64,000 nt of DNA. Source: Amaricoccus solimangrovi (GTDB lineage Bacteria > Pseudomonadota > Alphaproteobacteria > Rhodobacterales > Rhodobacteraceae). Positions 54,592 through 64,000 of this stretch are shown one piece after another. Position 1 is the stretch's first letter. Every line of letters begins with the position of its first letter. A model generated the notes under the pieces. That model was not told the DNA's origin. It searched no databases and worked only from the letters and a program-made list of their open reading frames with translations. The translations under genes and the position numbers were made by a program. The stretch lies in the NCBI RefSeq assembly GCF_006385685.1, contig NZ_VFRP01000001.1, positions 62,001 through 126,000 of the forward strand. Direction: 5' to 3'.

Positions 54592-56706
54592 TTGGGGCGC
54601 ATCGCCGCCATTCTGGATCGGCAGGCGCCGAATCTCGCGCTCTGGATCCCGGTGCTGCACGCCTGCGGGATCGGTCTCTATTTCGCGCTGCCCGCCGAGC
54701 CGCCGGGCTGGCTCCTCGTGGCCTGCCTCGGTCCGGCCGGGCTCTGCCTCGCACTCGCGCCCCGGCTCGGGCTCGGCGGCCGGGTCGCGGTGCTCCTTCT
54801 CGCGCTGCCGCTCGTCGGCTTCGCGGTCGCGGGCGGACGCGCGCGCCTCGTCGCCGCGCCGGTGCTCGACCGCGAGCGCACGGTCGCGATCGAGGGGCGG
54901 GTCGCCGGCCTCTCGCGCTCCGGCGCGGACCTGCCGCGGGTGCTGCTCGACGAGCTCTGGATCGGCGGGCTCGATCCGGCCGTCACGCCGGGTTTCGCGC
55001 GCGTCTCGCTCGGGCCCGGCACGGATCCCGCGCTGCTCGTCCCGGGGAAGCGGATCACCGGCACCGCCCGGCTCTCGCCGCCGCCCGGACCTTCGGAGCC
55101 CGGCGGGTTCGATTTCCGCTTCGTCGCCTATTTCGAGGGGCTTGGCGCCATCGGCTATACCCGGACGCCCTTCCTGGAGGCCGCGGCAAGCGAGGTCTCG
55201 CCCTGGCGGCAGATGGCCTTCCGCGCCCGGATGGCGCTCTCGCGGCGCATCCGGGCGGTGGTGCCGGGACAGGACGGCGCCTTCGGCGCGGCGATCCTGA
55301 CCGGCGACCGCTCCGGGATCAGTCGGGCGACGGACGACGCGCTGCGCGCCTCGACGCTCTATCACCTCGTCTCGATCTCCGGCCTGCACATGGGCCTGCT
55401 CGCCGCGGCCGTCTTCGCCATCGTGCGCCACGGGCTCGCGCTCGTTCCGTGGTGCGCGCTGCGCTGGCCGCTGAAGAAGCTCGCCGCGGTCGCCGCGCTC
55501 ATCGGCGGCTTCGCCTATCTCGCGATCTCCGGCAACGAGGTCGCGACGCAGCGGTCCTACGTGATGACGGCGGTCGTGCTCTGCGCCGTGCTGCTCGACC
55601 GGCCCGCGCTGACGCTGCGCGCCGTCGCGCTCGCCGCGCTCGTCGTGCTCACGCTGACACCGGAGGCGCTGGTCCAGCCCGGCTTCCAGATGTCCTTCGC
55701 CGCGACCCTCGCGCTCGTCACCGTGTTCGAGGCGCTCGGGACGCGGGCCTGGTGGTGCGCGATCCGGACCGACCGTCGCTGGCGCCTCGCGCGGCCCGTC
55801 ATCGGCATCGCGATGACCTCGCTCGTCGCGGGCGCCGCCACCGCGCCGGTCTCGGCCTTCCATTTCAACGCCGCGGCGCCCTACGGACTCGTCGCGAACA
55901 TGCTCGCCGTGCCGATGATGGGCCTCCTCGTGATGCCGGCCGCGGTCGCGGGGATCATGGCGATGCCCTTCGGTCTCGACGCCTTGCCGCTCACGCTGAT
56001 GGGCTGGGGCGACGCCTATGTGCTCGGCGTCGCCGATTTCGTCGCGGGGCTCGGCGGCGCGGTCCGGGGCGTGCCGGCCGGGCCGCCCGCGACGCTGGCG
56101 CTGCTCGGCCTCGGCGGGGTCTTCGTCGCGCTCTGGCGCGGCCCGGGCCGCTGGCTCGGCCTGCTGCCGGCGCTCGCCGGCGTCGCGCTCTGGACGGCGG
56201 AGCCCCGGCCCGACCTGCTGATCGCCGGCAACGGGCGCCTCTTCGGGGTGATGACGCCTGGCGGGCGGACGATCAGCGTCGCGAAGGGCAACGCCTTCAC
56301 CGCCGAAAGCTGGCTCCGGCGCGACGGTGACGGGGCGCGCCAGGCCGAGGCCGCCGCGCGCGGCGAGGTGCGGATCGCGCGCGGCAGGATCGAGGCCGAG
56401 GCGCCGGGGATCGGGCGCATCCTCTATCTCGGCTCGCCCCCGCCGGGGCGGCCGGAATGCGACGGCGCGGCGGTGCTGATCGCGCCGAGATGGACCGCGC
56501 CGCCCGAGGGCGGCTGTCTCTTCGTCGGCCGCGACCTGCTCGCGCGCGAGGGGGCGGTGGCGATAGACTTCGGCGAAGGATCGCCCCGGCTCCTCGGCGC
56601 GCGCTCGGCCGCGGCCGTCCGCCCGTGGTCGCCCCGTCCCGCCATCCCCGCCGCCGCCGCGCGCCCCGCGCCGGCGGGAGAGCTGCGCGCCGCCGCCGGG
56701 CCGTGA
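54592..56706 (+). CDS. ComEC/Rec2-family DNA uptake channel-like protein
   Basis: 704-residue multi-pass membrane protein. An N-terminal membrane pair and OB-like domain (about residues 10-190) are followed by the competence domain with [35 protein letters not shown] and [15 protein letters not shown]. About ten membrane segments. The C-terminal metallo-beta-lactamase nuclease domain seen in Bacillus ComEC is absent; the last 150 residues are soluble, ending in a Pro/Ala-rich tail. Start is TTG at 54592 with GGAG 9 bases upstream. DNA uptake is inferred from the family only. Confidence 0.85.
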   Translation: MGRIAAILDRQAPNLALWIPVLHACGIGLYFALPAEPPGWLLVACLGPAGLCLALAPRLGLGGRVAVLLLALPLVGFAVAGGRARLVAAPVLDRERTVAIEGRVAGLSRSGADLPRVLLDELWIGGLDPAVTPGFARVSLGPGTDPALLVPGKRITGTARLSPPPGPSEPGGFDFRFVAYFEGLGAIGYTRTPFLEAAASEVSPWRQMAFRARMALSRRIRAVVPGQDGAFGAAILTGDRSGISRATDDALRASTLYHLVSISGLHMGLLAAAVFAIVRHGLALVPWCALRWPLKKLAAVAALIGGFAYLAISGNEVATQRSYVMTAVVLCAVLLDRPALTLRAVALAALVVLTLTPEALVQPGFQMSFAATLALVTVFEALGTRAWWCAIRTDRRWRLARPVIGIAMTSLVAGAATAPVSAFHFNAAAPYGLVANMLAVPMMGLLVMPAAVAGIMAMPFGLDALPLTLMGWGDAYVLGVADFVAGLGGAVRGVPAGPPATLALLGLGGVFVALWRGPGRWLGLLPALAGVALWTAEPRPDLLIAGNGRLFGVMTPGGRTISVAKGNAFTAESWLRRDGDGARQAEAAARGEVRIARGRIEAEAPGIGRILYLGSPPPGRPECDGAAVLIAPRWTAPPEGGCLFVGRDLLAREGAVAIDFGEGSPRLLGARSAAAVRPWSPRPAIPAAAARPAPAGELRAAAGP

Positions 56707-56765
56707 CGCTTGCGCCCCGGCGCCGGGCGGATAGCATCTCCGGGCCGTCCGACCAGGGAGAGAGA

Positions 56766-57254
56766 ATGCCCGCCCGTTCCGCCGACCGCCCCGCCGCCGT
56801 GCTGCTCGTCTGCCTCGGCAACATCTGCCGCTCCCCGCTCGCGGAGGCCGCGCTGCGCGCCGAGGCGGCCGCGGCCGGCCTCGCGCTCGAGATCGATTCC
56901 GCGGGGACCGGCGGCTGGCACGTCGGCGAGCCGCCCGACCCCCGTGCGCGCGCCGTGGCGCTGGCGCGCGGGATCGACATCGGCGGCTATCGCGGCCGTC
57001 AGGTGGCGCGCGCCGATTTCGCCCGGTTCGACCATATCGTCGCGCTCGACCACGAGAACCTCCGCGCCCTGCGCGCGCTTTGTCCCGAGGGGGCGCGGGC
57101 GCGGCTGAGCCTGCTGCTCGACCACGTGCCGGGGCGGGAGGGCGAGCCGGTCGCCGATCCCTATTTCGGCGGGCCGGAGGGGTTCGAGACCACCTGGGCC
57201 GACGTGACGGCGGGCGCCGCCGGGCTGATCGCGACGCTGCGCGGGGCGGGGTGA
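56766..57254 (+). CDS. Low molecular weight protein-tyrosine phosphatase
   Basis: 162-residue phosphatase. The P-loop VCLGNICRSPLAEAAL has nucleophile Cys16 and Arg22, and the general acid Asp is in DPYFGGPEGFE near residue 130. AGGGAGAGA lies before the ATG. 59 bases after the ComEC-like gene, so possibly co-transcribed. Alternatives in this family include arsenate reductase, but the DPYF motif fits the phosphatase. Confidence 0.9.
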   Translation: MPARSADRPAAVLLVCLGNICRSPLAEAALRAEAAAAGLALEIDSAGTGGWHVGEPPDPRARAVALARGIDIGGYRGRQVARADFARFDHIVALDHENLRALRALCPEGARARLSLLLDHVPGREGEPVADPYFGGPEGFETTWADVTAGAAGLIATLRGAG

Positions 57255-57314
57255 CCGGGTCTCGGCGCTGATCGGCGCCGGGCTCGCCTGTCCGGGGAGT
57301 GCCCGGTGGCCCCC

Positions 57315-58586
57315 TCAGGCGCGCGGGGAAGCGGAGGCGTAGCGGGTGATGTCGAGCGGGCGGGCGTCGATCTCGGGCGTCAGCCCGGTCATCAGGTCCG
57401 CGAGCACGCGTCCCGAGCCGCAGGACATGGTCCAGCCGAGCGTTCCATGGCCCGTGTTGAGCCAGAGGTTCGCGAATCCGGCCCGGCCGATCACGGGCGG
57501 GCCGTCCGGCGTCATGGGGCGGAGGCCGGTCCAGAACGTTCCGCTCCGCGCCAGGCCGCCGGCGGGGAAGAGGTCCTTCACGACATGTTCGAGCGTCGGG
57601 CGCCGCCTCGGGTTCAGCCGGGTGTCGTATCCGGCGAGCTCCGCCATGCCGCCGACCCGGATCCGGTCGCCGAGACGCGTGATCGCGACCTTGTGCATCT
57701 CGTCCATCACGGTCGAGACCGGGGCGCCGGCGGGATCGAGGATCGGCACCGTCAGCGAATAGCCCTTCACCGGATAGACCGGCAGGTCGATCCCGAGCGG
57801 GCGGAGCAGGAGCGGGGCGTAACTCCCGAGCGCGACGACATAAGCCTCCGCGCTCAGCGCGCCCGCGGCGGTCTCGACCGCGGCGATCCGGTCGCCCTCG
57901 GCGCGGATCGCGTCGATCCCGACGCCGTAGCGGAAGGACACGCCGCGCGCCTCGGCGAGGTCGCGCAGCGCGTTGGTGAACTTGAAGCAGTCGCCGGTCT
58001 CGTCCTCGGGCAGCCGGAGGCCGCCGACGAACTTGCCCCGCACGCGCGCGAGCGCCGGTTCCGCGCGCACGCAGCCCTCGACGTCGAGCAGTTCGTGGGG
58101 CACGCCGAGGTCGCGCAGCACCGCGACGTCCTTGCCCGCGCCGTCGAGCAGTTTCTGTGTGCGGAAGAGCTGGAGCGTGCCCTGGGCGCGCTCGTCGTAG
58201 GAGATGCCGGTCTCGGCGCGGAGCGCGCGCAGGAGGTCGCGGCTGTATTCCGCGATCGGCACCATCCGGCTCTTGTTGACCTCATAGGGCCCGGCCGCGC
58301 AGTTGCGCAGCATCGAGAGGCCGAAACGCAGGAACGCCGGGTCGAGCCGGGGCCGGATCAGCAGCGGACTGTATTTCATGAAGGTCCACTTGATCGCCTT
58401 CACCGGAATGCCGGGCGCCGCCCAGGGCGAGGCATAGCCGGGAGAGATCTGGCCCGCGTTGGCGAAGCTGGTCTCGAGCGCCGGCCCCGGCTGGCGGTCG
58501 AGCACCGTGACCTCGTGTCCGGCCCGCGCGAGATACCATGCGCTGGTCACTCCGATGACGCCGCCACCGAGCACGAGAACCTTCAT
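57315..58586 (-). CDS. dadA: D-amino acid dehydrogenase
   Basis: 423-residue FAD enzyme of the DAO family oxidising D-amino acids (typically D-alanine) to keto acids, membrane-associated with electrons going to quinone. FAD motif [20 protein letters not shown], then [20 protein letters not shown], the DadA signature, and [23 protein letters not shown] at the C-terminus in pieces. Length standard. The alanine racemase and regulator genes often next to it are not here. Confidence 0.92.
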   Translation of the reverse strand: MKVLVLGGGVIGVTSAWYLARAGHEVTVLDRQPGPALETSFANAGQISPGYASPWAAPGIPVKAIKWTFMKYSPLLIRPRLDPAFLRFGLSMLRNCAAGPYEVNKSRMVPIAEYSRDLLRALRAETGISYDERAQGTLQLFRTQKLLDGAGKDVAVLRDLGVPHELLDVEGCVRAEPALARVRGKFVGGLRLPEDETGDCFKFTNALRDLAEARGVSFRYGVGIDAIRAEGDRIAAVETAAGALSAEAYVVALGSYAPLLLRPLGIDLPVYPVKGYSLTVPILDPAGAPVSTVMDEMHKVAITRLGDRIRVGGMAELAGYDTRLNPRRRPTLEHVVKDLFPAGGLARSGTFWTGLRPMTPDGPPVIGRAGFANLWLNTGHGTLGWTMSCGSGRVLADLMTGLTPEIDARPLDITRYASASPRA

Positions 58587-58692
58587 CCGCCAGAGCCCCC
58601 TCGCTTGCGAGACCCGCCGGAGCCGCCGCCGCCGGCGCGACGGCCCCCGCCGTCGATCGCCTCACTCTAGCCGGGCGCCGGCGCCGCGCAAT

Positions 58693-58709
58693 CCCCTCCG
58701 GGGGAGGGG
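58693..58709 (-). terminator. Hairpin after the small membrane protein gene
   Basis: CCCCTCC-GGG-GGAGGGG is a perfect 7-bp stem directly after the stop codon of the minus-strand gene at 58711. It has no T-run, so termination would be partial. Confidence 0.35.
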
Positions 58710-58710
58710 G

Positions 58711-58917
58711 TTACTCGCCGCCGGTGATCCGGGCGCGGCGGTCGTCGCGCGCCTGATAGATGATGATCCAGGCGAGCAGGATGAAGATCGGGTGGCCGAG
58801 CCCGCCGGAGACCAGGATGGCGGGCAGCCAGATCAGGAAGGTGACGATCGCCACCACCCATCGGCCCGTCAGCAGGATCGAGAGCGGCGGCAGAAACAGG
58901 GCGAGAACGTAGTTCAT
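58711..58917 (-). CDS. Small inner-membrane protein, YqaE/Pmp3 type
   Basis: 68-residue protein with two membrane segments: MNYVLALFLPPLSILLTG and VAIVTFLIWLPAILVSGGLGHPIFILLAWIIIY (in two parts). The LPPL-x-x-LL-x-G motif in the first helix and the short polar tail (QARDDRRARITGGE) fit the YqaE/Pmp3 proteolipid group of stress-related membrane proteins. ATG at 58917. Divergent from the gene at 59040. Confidence 0.75.
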   Translation of the reverse strand: MNYVLALFLPPLSILLTGRWVVAIVTFLIWLPAILVSGGLGHPIFILLAWIIIYQARDDRRARITGGE

Positions 58918-59039
58918 GCGGGACTCCTCGGGTTCCCTCGCAGGTAGGAAGGCTCCGCCGGGCGCGCAAGGCCGCGCGCCGGCTTTGACGCGGCGCCGCC
59001 GGGGTGGGATCATGCGCGCATTTTCATTGGAGATTGCGC

Positions 59040-59366
59040 ATGAACTCGATTCCCTGGCCTTTCCCCGCCCTCGCGCCCCGCGAGAACCGGCAGGTGATAA
59101 ATCCCTGGAGCTTCTTCCAGAACGCGCGATTCGCGCTCTTCAACGTCGACGGCCAGACCGCGCGGCCCGATGTCGAGCGGGCGATCCTCGACACCGCGAG
59201 CTACGGCAAGCAGCTCGGCCGGATCGAGGACGCGCTCGCCGTGCTCGTGCGCCTCGCGGAAAAGGGCGGCGCCGAGCTGACCGAGGAGGACGAGACGGCC
59301 TTCCTGATGCTGCGGGCGCTCCTCGTCGAGATCGCCAGGGCCAAGGAGGCGGCGCTCGCCCGGTAG
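59040..59366 (+). CDS. Conserved-looking hypothetical protein of 108 residues
   Basis: Not recognised. It begins MNSIPWPFPALAPRENRQVI, then NPWSFFQNARFALFNVDGQT with an aromatic-rich stretch; the rest is an acidic/Ala/Leu helical region (GRIEDALAVLVRLAEKGGAEL, TEEDETAFLMLRALLVEIAR). No signal peptide or membrane segment. GGAG lies 9 bases before the ATG, and codon use is like the neighbours. Divergent from the Pmp3-like gene (122 bases), upstream of nrdJ. Helical, probably oligomeric; no function proposed. Confidence 0.7.
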   Translation: MNSIPWPFPALAPRENRQVINPWSFFQNARFALFNVDGQTARPDVERAILDTASYGKQLGRIEDALAVLVRLAEKGGAELTEEDETAFLMLRALLVEIARAKEAALAR

Positions 59367-59458
59367 GCGGCGGCGTGGACCGTCCGCCGCGCTCAACCAG
59401 GACGAGAATCAGCGGCTGACAGGATATCAACAGCCCGTTGTGGGTAACTTCCTGTCAA

Positions 59459-59474
59459 CCACAATATCTAGGCT
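59459..59474 (+). promoter_or_regulatory. NrdR box 1 upstream of nrdJ
   Basis: CCACAATATCTAGGCT resembles the NrdR box (ACA-A-ATAT pattern) found before ribonucleotide reductase genes. Its first 11 bases, CCACAATATCT, equal those of box 2. Confidence 0.65.
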
Positions 59475-59541
59475 GAACCGCGGATAAATCGGTTGCGACT
59501 CGCGACCATTTGCGATCCCTTTGGGGCAGGGCCGACGCCGG

Positions 59542-59557
59542 CCACAATATCTGGTGG
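59542..59557 (+). promoter_or_regulatory. NrdR box 2 upstream of nrdJ
   Basis: CCACAATATCTGGTGG, also partly palindromic (CCAC..GTGG). It lies 83 bp from box 1, close to eight helical turns, and 39 bases before the nrdJ ATG. Two boxes at whole-turn spacing suit cooperative binding of the NrdR repressor. I see no B12-box, so no cobalamin riboswitch is proposed. Confidence 0.65.
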
Positions 59558-59595
59558 CATCACACAAGATGCCTTGAGATCCCGAGGAGAGAGCA

Positions 59596-62500
59596 ATGAA
59601 GATCGAACGTCGCTTCACGACGGAGGAAACCGGTGCCTATGGGGCGCTCGCCTTCCGCGTCACTTCGTCGGAGATCCGCAACCCCGACGGTTCGATCGTC
59701 TTCAGCCTCTCCGACCTCGAAGTGCCGGAGACCTGGAGCCAGGTGGCCTCCGACGTACTGGCGCAGAAGTACTTCCGCAAGGCGGGCGTCCCGGCGGCCG
59801 TCCGCCGCGTGAAGGAAAAGGGCGTGCCGGAGTTCCTGTGGCGCTCGGTCCCCGACGAGGAAAAACTCGCCGCGCTGCCCGAGAAGGAACGCTTCGTCGG
59901 CGAGACCAAGGCCACCCAGGTCTTCGACCGGCTCGCCGGCGCCTGGACCTACTGGGGCTGGAAGGGCGGCTATTTCTCCTCCGAGGCCGATGCCCGCGCC
60001 TATCTGGACGAGATGCGCTACATGCTGGCGACGCAGATGGCGGCGCCGAATTCGCCCCAGTGGTTCAACACCGGGCTGCACTGGGCCTATGGCATCGACG
60101 GTCCGGGGCAGGGGCATTTCTACGTCGACTACAGGACCGGCGAACTCACCCGCTCGACCTCGGCCTACGAGCATCCGCAGCCGCATGCCTGCTTCATCCA
60201 GTCCGTCGAGGACGATCTGGTGAACGAAGGCGGGATCATGGACCTCTGGACCCGCGAGGCGCGGCTCTTCAAGTACGGCTCGGGGACGGGGACCAACTTC
60301 TCCGACCTGCGCGCGCAGAACGAGAAGCTCGCGGGCGGCGGCAAGTCCTCCGGCCTCATGTCCTTCCTGAAGATCGGCGACCGGGCGGCGGGCGCGATCA
60401 AGTCGGGCGGCACCACGCGGCGCGCGGCGAAGATGGTGATCTGCGACCTCGACCACCCGGATATCGAGGAATTCATCAACTGGAAGGTCGTGGAGGAGCA
60501 GAAGGTCGCCAGCCTCGTCGCCGGCTCCAAGATCCACGAGGCGCGGCTGAACGAGATCTTCGGCGCGATCCGCGCCTGGGATGGCGCCGAAGCCGACGCC
60601 TTCGACCCGAAGAAGAACGCGGGGCTGAAGGCCGCGATCCGCTCGGCCAAGAAATCGATGGTGCCCGACAGCTACGTGAAGCGCGTGCTGCAGTATGCCG
60701 AGCAGGGCTTCGCCTCGATCGAGTTCCGCACCTATGACACCGACTGGGATTCGGACGCCTATCTGACCGTCTCGGGCCAGAACTCCAACAACTCCGTCCG
60801 CGTGACCGACGCCTTCCTCAAGGCGGTGCGCGACAATGCCGACTGGGCGCTGATCCGCCGGACCGACGGCAAGGTTGCGAAGACGGTGAAGGCGCGCGAG
60901 CTCTGGGAACAGATCGGTCACGCCGCCTGGGCCTGCGCCGATCCGGGCGTTCAGTTTCACGACACGATCAACGCCTGGCACACCTGCCCGGCGGACGGGC
61001 CGATCCGGGCGTCCAATCCGTGCTCGGAATACATGTTCCTCGACGACACGGCCTGCAACCTCGCCTCGATGAACCTGCTGACCTTCCTCAAGGACGGCAA
61101 GTTCGACGCGCCGGGCTATGTCCATGCGACGCGGCTCTGGACGCTGACGCTCGAGATCTCGGTGCTGATGGCGCAGTTCCCGAGCCAGCGGATCGCGGAG
61201 CTTTCCTACCGCTTCCGCACGCTCGGCCTCGGCTATGCCAATATCGGCGGGCTGCTGATGAACCTCGGGCTCGGCTATGACTCGGCGGAAGGCCGCGCGC
61301 TCTGCGGCGCGCTCTCCGCGGTGATGACGGGCGAGGCCTATCGCACCTCGGCCGAGATGGCGGCCGAGCTCGGCGCCTTCCCGGGCTACGAGACCAATAC
61401 CGACTCGATGCTGCGCGTGATCCGCAACCACCGCCGCGCGGCGACGGGCGCGCTCACCGGCTACGAGGGGCTCGCGGTGCCGCCGGTGGCGCTCGACCAT
61501 TCCAATTGCCCCGACCGCGCGCTCCTCAATCTCGCGCATTCGATCTGGGACGACGCGCTGGCGCTCGGGACCGAGCACGGCTTCCGCAACGCGCAGGTCT
61601 CGGTGATCGCGCCGACCGGCACCATCGGCCTCGTGATGGACTGCGACACCACCGGGATCGAGCCCGATTTCGCGCTGGTGAAGTTCAAGAAGCTCGCCGG
61701 CGGCGGCTATTTCAAGATCATCAACCGGGGCGTGCCCCAGGCGCTGCTGAACCTCGGCTACACGCCGGCGGAGGTCGAGGAGATCGTCGCCTACGCGGTC
61801 GGCCACGGCACGCTCGGCAACGCGCCGGCGATCAACCCGACGGCGCTGATCGGCCACGGCTTCGGCCCGGAGGAAATCGCGAAGATCGAATCGGCGCTGC
61901 CGACCGCTTTCGACATCCGCTTCGTCTTCAACCAGTGGACGCTGGGCGAGGATTTCTGCGCGCAGGTGCTCGGCATCCCGCTCGAGAAGCTGCGCGACCC
62001 GTCCTTCGACCTGCTCCGCAGCCTCGGCTTCTCGAAGGCGCAGATCGAGGCGGCGAACATCCACATCGTCGGCGCGATGACGCTCGAGGGCGCGCCGCAT
62101 CTGCGGCCCGAGCACTATCCGGTCTTCGACTGCGCCAATCCCTGCGGCAAGACCGGCAAGCGCTATCTCTCGGTCGAGAGCCACATCCGGATGATGGCCG
62201 CGGCGCAGAGCTTCATCTCGGGGGCGATCTCCAAGACGATCAACATGCCGAACGAGGCGACGATCGACGACTGCAAGGCGGCCTACGAGCTTTCCTGGTC
62301 GCTCGGCGTGAAGGCGAACGCGCTCTACCGCGACGGCTCCAAGCTGTCGCAGCCGCTCTCCGCCGCGCTGATCGAGGAGGACGAGGATCTCGAGGAAGTG
62401 CTCGCGACCGCGCCGCAGGGCGAGCGGGTCACGGTGCTGGCCGAGAAGATCGTCGAGAAGATCATCGTGAAGGAGATCGAGCGCTCGAATCGCGTGAAGC

Positions 62501-63246
62501 TGCCGGAGCGGCGCAAGGGCTACACGCAGAAGGCGATCGTCGGCGGCCACAAGGTCTATCTCAGGACCGGCGAATACGAGGACGGCCAGCTCGGCGAGAT
62601 CTTCATCGACATGCACAAGGAGGGCGCCGCCTTCCGCGCGATGATGAACAATTTCGCGATCGCGGTCTCGGTCGGGCTCCAGTACGGCGTGCCGCTGGAG
62701 GAATTCGTCGAGGCCTTCACCTTCACCCGGTTCGAACCGGCCGGGATGGTGCAGGGCAACGACTCGATCAAGTCGGCGACCTCGATCCTCGACTACATCT
62801 TCCGCGAGCTGGCGGTGAGCTATCTCGACCGCACCGACCTCGCCCATGTGAAGCCCAAGGGCGAGAGCTTCGACGAGCTCGGCCATGGCGAGGCGGAACG
62901 CGCGGGCGAGGCGGGCGGCGAGGAGGCCCGTTCGGAGGCGGCGCAGCAGTCGATCGAGGTGATCAAGCAGATCTCCTCCACCGGCTACCTGCGCAAGCGC
63001 CTGCCGCGCGAACTCGTGCTGCTGCAGGGCGGCGCGACGGTCTCGGGCGCGCTCAACCTCGGCTCCGCGGTCGCCGTCGCGGAGATGACGGTCGAGACCC
63101 CCGCCACCGGCTTCGACGCCCGCGCCAAGGCCCGGATGCAGGGCTACGAGGGCGATCCCTGCGGCGAATGCGGCAACTTCACGCTGGTCCGCAACGGCAC
63201 CTGCCTGAAGTGCAACACCTGCGGCGGCACCAGCGGCTGCAGCTGA
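59596..63246 (+). CDS. nrdJ: Vitamin B12-dependent (class II) ribonucleotide reductase
   Basis: 1216-residue adenosylcobalamin-dependent reductase making deoxyribonucleotides with or without oxygen. Blocks: [39 protein letters not shown] in parts, [20 protein letters not shown] (active-site Cys and Glu), [21 protein letters not shown] and [19 protein letters not shown]-terminal Cys-rich tail [28 protein letters not shown] (redox/zinc) matches long NrdJ. GAGGAGAGAG lies before the ATG. Probably repressed by NrdR through the two boxes upstream. Confidence 0.96.
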   Translation: MKIERRFTTEETGAYGALAFRVTSSEIRNPDGSIVFSLSDLEVPETWSQVASDVLAQKYFRKAGVPAAVRRVKEKGVPEFLWRSVPDEEKLAALPEKERFVGETKATQVFDRLAGAWTYWGWKGGYFSSEADARAYLDEMRYMLATQMAAPNSPQWFNTGLHWAYGIDGPGQGHFYVDYRTGELTRSTSAYEHPQPHACFIQSVEDDLVNEGGIMDLWTREARLFKYGSGTGTNFSDLRAQNEKLAGGGKSSGLMSFLKIGDRAAGAIKSGGTTRRAAKMVICDLDHPDIEEFINWKVVEEQKVASLVAGSKIHEARLNEIFGAIRAWDGAEADAFDPKKNAGLKAAIRSAKKSMVPDSYVKRVLQYAEQGFASIEFRTYDTDWDSDAYLTVSGQNSNNSVRVTDAFLKAVRDNADWALIRRTDGKVAKTVKARELWEQIGHAAWACADPGVQFHDTINAWHTCPADGPIRASNPCSEYMFLDDTACNLASMNLLTFLKDGKFDAPGYVHATRLWTLTLEISVLMAQFPSQRIAELSYRFRTLGLGYANIGGLLMNLGLGYDSAEGRALCGALSAVMTGEAYRTSAEMAAELGAFPGYETNTDSMLRVIRNHRRAATGALTGYEGLAVPPVALDHSNCPDRALLNLAHSIWDDALALGTEHGFRNAQVSVIAPTGTIGLVMDCDTTGIEPDFALVKFKKLAGGGYFKIINRGVPQALLNLGYTPAEVEEIVAYAVGHGTLGNAPAINPTALIGHGFGPEEIAKIESALPTAFDIRFVFNQWTLGEDFCAQVLGIPLEKLRDPSFDLLRSLGFSKAQIEAANIHIVGAMTLEGAPHLRPEHYPVFDCANPCGKTGKRYLSVESHIRMMAAAQSFISGAISKTINMPNEATIDDCKAAYELSWSLGVKANALYRDGSKLSQPLSAALIEEDEDLEEVLATAPQGERVTVLAEKIVEKIIVKEIERSNRVKLPERRKGYTQKAIVGGHKVYLRTGEYEDGQLGEIFIDMHKEGAAFRAMMNNFAIAVSVGLQYGVPLEEFVEAFTFTRFEPAGMVQGNDSIKSATSILDYIFRELAVSYLDRTDLAHVKPKGESFDELGHGEAERAGEAGGEEARSEAAQQSIEVIKQISSTGYLRKRLPRELVLLQGGATVSGALNLGSAVAVAEMTVETPATGFDARAKARMQGYEGDPCGECGNFTLVRNGTCLKCNTCGGTSGCS

Positions 63247-63257
63247 GGAAGGCGGGA

Positions 63258-63325
63258 CCGGGGGCGGCGCGCCGGCGCCGGCCCCCGGCACGCTTCGCGC
63301 CGCCGCGCCCGGAGGGGGCGCGGCG
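63258..63325. terminator. Two adjacent GC hairpins between convergent nrdJ and osmC-like genes
   Basis: Hairpin 1: CCGGGGGC/GCCCCCGG (63258-63265 with 63281-63288) with an inner GGCGC/GCGCC stem. Hairpin 2: CGCCGCGCCC/GGGCGCGGCG (63301-63310 with 63316-63325), a perfect 10-bp stem. No T-runs. They probably act as transcript ends for both strands. Confidence 0.4.
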
Positions 63326-63339
63326 GCGCGTGGTCGTTC

Positions 63340-63765
63340 TCAGACCAGCGACGCGTCCATCGTGATCTCCGCGCCGGCGAGGACGCGGGAGACCGGGCAG
63401 CCTTCCTTGGCGCCCTTGGCGATCTCGACGAATTTCGCCTCGTCCGTGCCGGGCACGCTCGCCTTCACCGTGAGATGCACCGCCGTGATCGTGAAGCCAG
63501 CGCCGTCCGGGACCACCGTCACCGCGGCCGAGGTCTCGATCTTCTCGGCGGTCAGGCCCTCCTTGCCGAGCGCGCCGGAGAGCGCCATCGAGAAGCAGGC
63601 GGCGTGCGCCGCGCCGATCAGTTCCTCGGGATTGGTGCCCTTCTCCTCGCCGAACCGCTTGGCGAAGCTGTAGGGGACGTCCGAGAGCACGCCGCTTTCG
63701 CTCGAGACGGTTCCCGAACCGCCCTTGATGTCGCCTGTCCAGACGGCGGAGCCGGTACGTTTCAT
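63340..63765 (-). CDS. OsmC-family peroxiredoxin
   Basis: 141-residue OsmC-type protein. The thiolate pair is Cys57 (HAACFSMAL) and Cys123 (EGCPVSRVLAG); it begins KRTGSAVWTGDIKGGSG and has NPEELIGAAHAACF, closer to OsmC than Ohr. It reduces organic hydroperoxides in the cytosol. ATG at 63765; convergent with nrdJ. The 235 bases from 63766 to the window end hold no gene I can support. Confidence 0.92.
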   Translation of the reverse strand: MKRTGSAVWTGDIKGGSGTVSSESGVLSDVPYSFAKRFGEEKGTNPEELIGAAHAACFSMALSGALGKEGLTAEKIETSAAVTVVPDGAGFTITAVHLTVKASVPGTDEAKFVEIAKGAKEGCPVSRVLAGAEITMDASLV

Positions 63766-64000
63766 CGCGTTCTCCTTGCATGTTGCGGCCCGGGCCGGAG
63801 CCCGGACACGAGGTCACCGCCCGCGACACTGCCTCGCGCGCGACCGCTGAGGCAACGGCCCCCGGCCGGTTTCGTTCCGGCCGCCCGGCGCCACCGGGAC
63901 GGCGCCTCGGTTCTTGCCATGCGATCATGCTTGTGCGAAACACGAAAAAACCGACGACCTGGACGAGCTTCGCGCACGTTTCTCAGCCCCGGTGCCACTC

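Noticed and set aside
59367-59595. Cobalamin riboswitch before nrdJ
   Set aside because: I see no B12-box-like sequence, and the leader after the second NrdR box is too short for the fold.
59560-63291. Minus-strand frame of over 1200 codons opposite nrdJ
   Set aside because: Mirror of the nrdJ codons with no recognisable domain and no ribosome-binding site.
63762-63998. Possible gene at the right end of the window
   Set aside because: The minus-strand frame is Arg-rich without motifs and the plus-strand frame from 63927 is too short and featureless; the region is left unassigned.

Overview
The window is a gene-dense, very GC-rich stretch of bacterial chromosome. Gene content and order point to an alphaproteobacterium of the Rhodobacterales (Rhodobacteraceae/Paracoccaceae type). 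The indicators are heterotetrameric sarcosine oxidase genes, a serC-serA pair with a serC-type leader, a DUF2842 protein after purA, a PIN protein of the Rhodobacter RSP_2648 type, CcmI beside RuvX, and the pyrH-frr-uppS-cdsA-dxr-rseP-bamA-skp-fabZ-lpxA-lpxI-lpxB run ending at gltA and gltX. This placement is inferred from gene families and synteny, not from a marker-gene search. I see no rRNA, tRNA, CRISPR array, prophage or transposase, so this looks like core chromosome with small accessory inserts.

Layout. 1-1.8 kb (minus): ccmI and ruvX. 2.1-7.6 kb (plus): soxB, soxD, soxA, soxG for sarcosine oxidation, with a small opposite-strand ORF between soxB and soxD. 7.8-10.8 kb: a polar amino acid ABC transporter with two tandem-duplicated binding proteins and two permeases but no ATPase. 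10.9-12.6 kb: an RlmI-type rRNA methyltransferase translationally coupled to a PIN-domain protein. 12.6-13.7 kb (minus): a patatin-like lipase. 13.7-14.2 kb: a low-GC gap holding a strong small-RNA candidate. 14.2-16 kb: an orphan YejA-like peptide-binding protein. 16-19.1 kb: two nearly identical palindromes, then serC and serA.

19.1-19.5 kb holds a tandem array of REP/BIME-like palindromes. 19.5-23.1 kb: purA, a DUF2842 protein, a sulfotransferase, a CreA-family protein and a thiamine diphosphokinase. 23.1-24.3 kb: a TetR regulator divergent from a tiny secreted protein with palindromic operators between them. 24.5-26.6 kb: rpiA and gor. 26.7-30.9 kb: hflK, hflC, a DUF2065 protein and a Do-type protease, forming a membrane protein quality-control group. 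31-34.8 kb: an EmrAB-type efflux pump divergent from its probable TetR regulator. 34.7-39.4 kb (minus): pstSCAB behind a three-repeat Pho box. 39.6-51.5 kb: nucleotide, translation, isoprenoid, phospholipid, outer-membrane and lipid A genes. 51.5-51.65 kb: a second group of the REP-like palindromes.

51.7-54.5 kb (minus): gltA and gltX. 54.6-57.3 kb: a ComEC-like protein and a low-molecular-weight phosphatase. 57.3-58.6 kb (minus): dadA. 58.7-59.4 kb: a small membrane protein and an unknown 108-residue protein. 59.6-63.2 kb: the B12-dependent ribonucleotide reductase nrdJ behind two NrdR-type boxes. 63.3-63.8 kb (minus): an OsmC-family protein. From 63766 to the end I see no convincing gene.

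The signals least explained by known families are the twin ATGCAT-type palindromes upstream of serC, the small-RNA candidate at about 14 kb, the REP-like arrays (one supplying the lpxB stop codon), and the TetR/small secreted protein pair.
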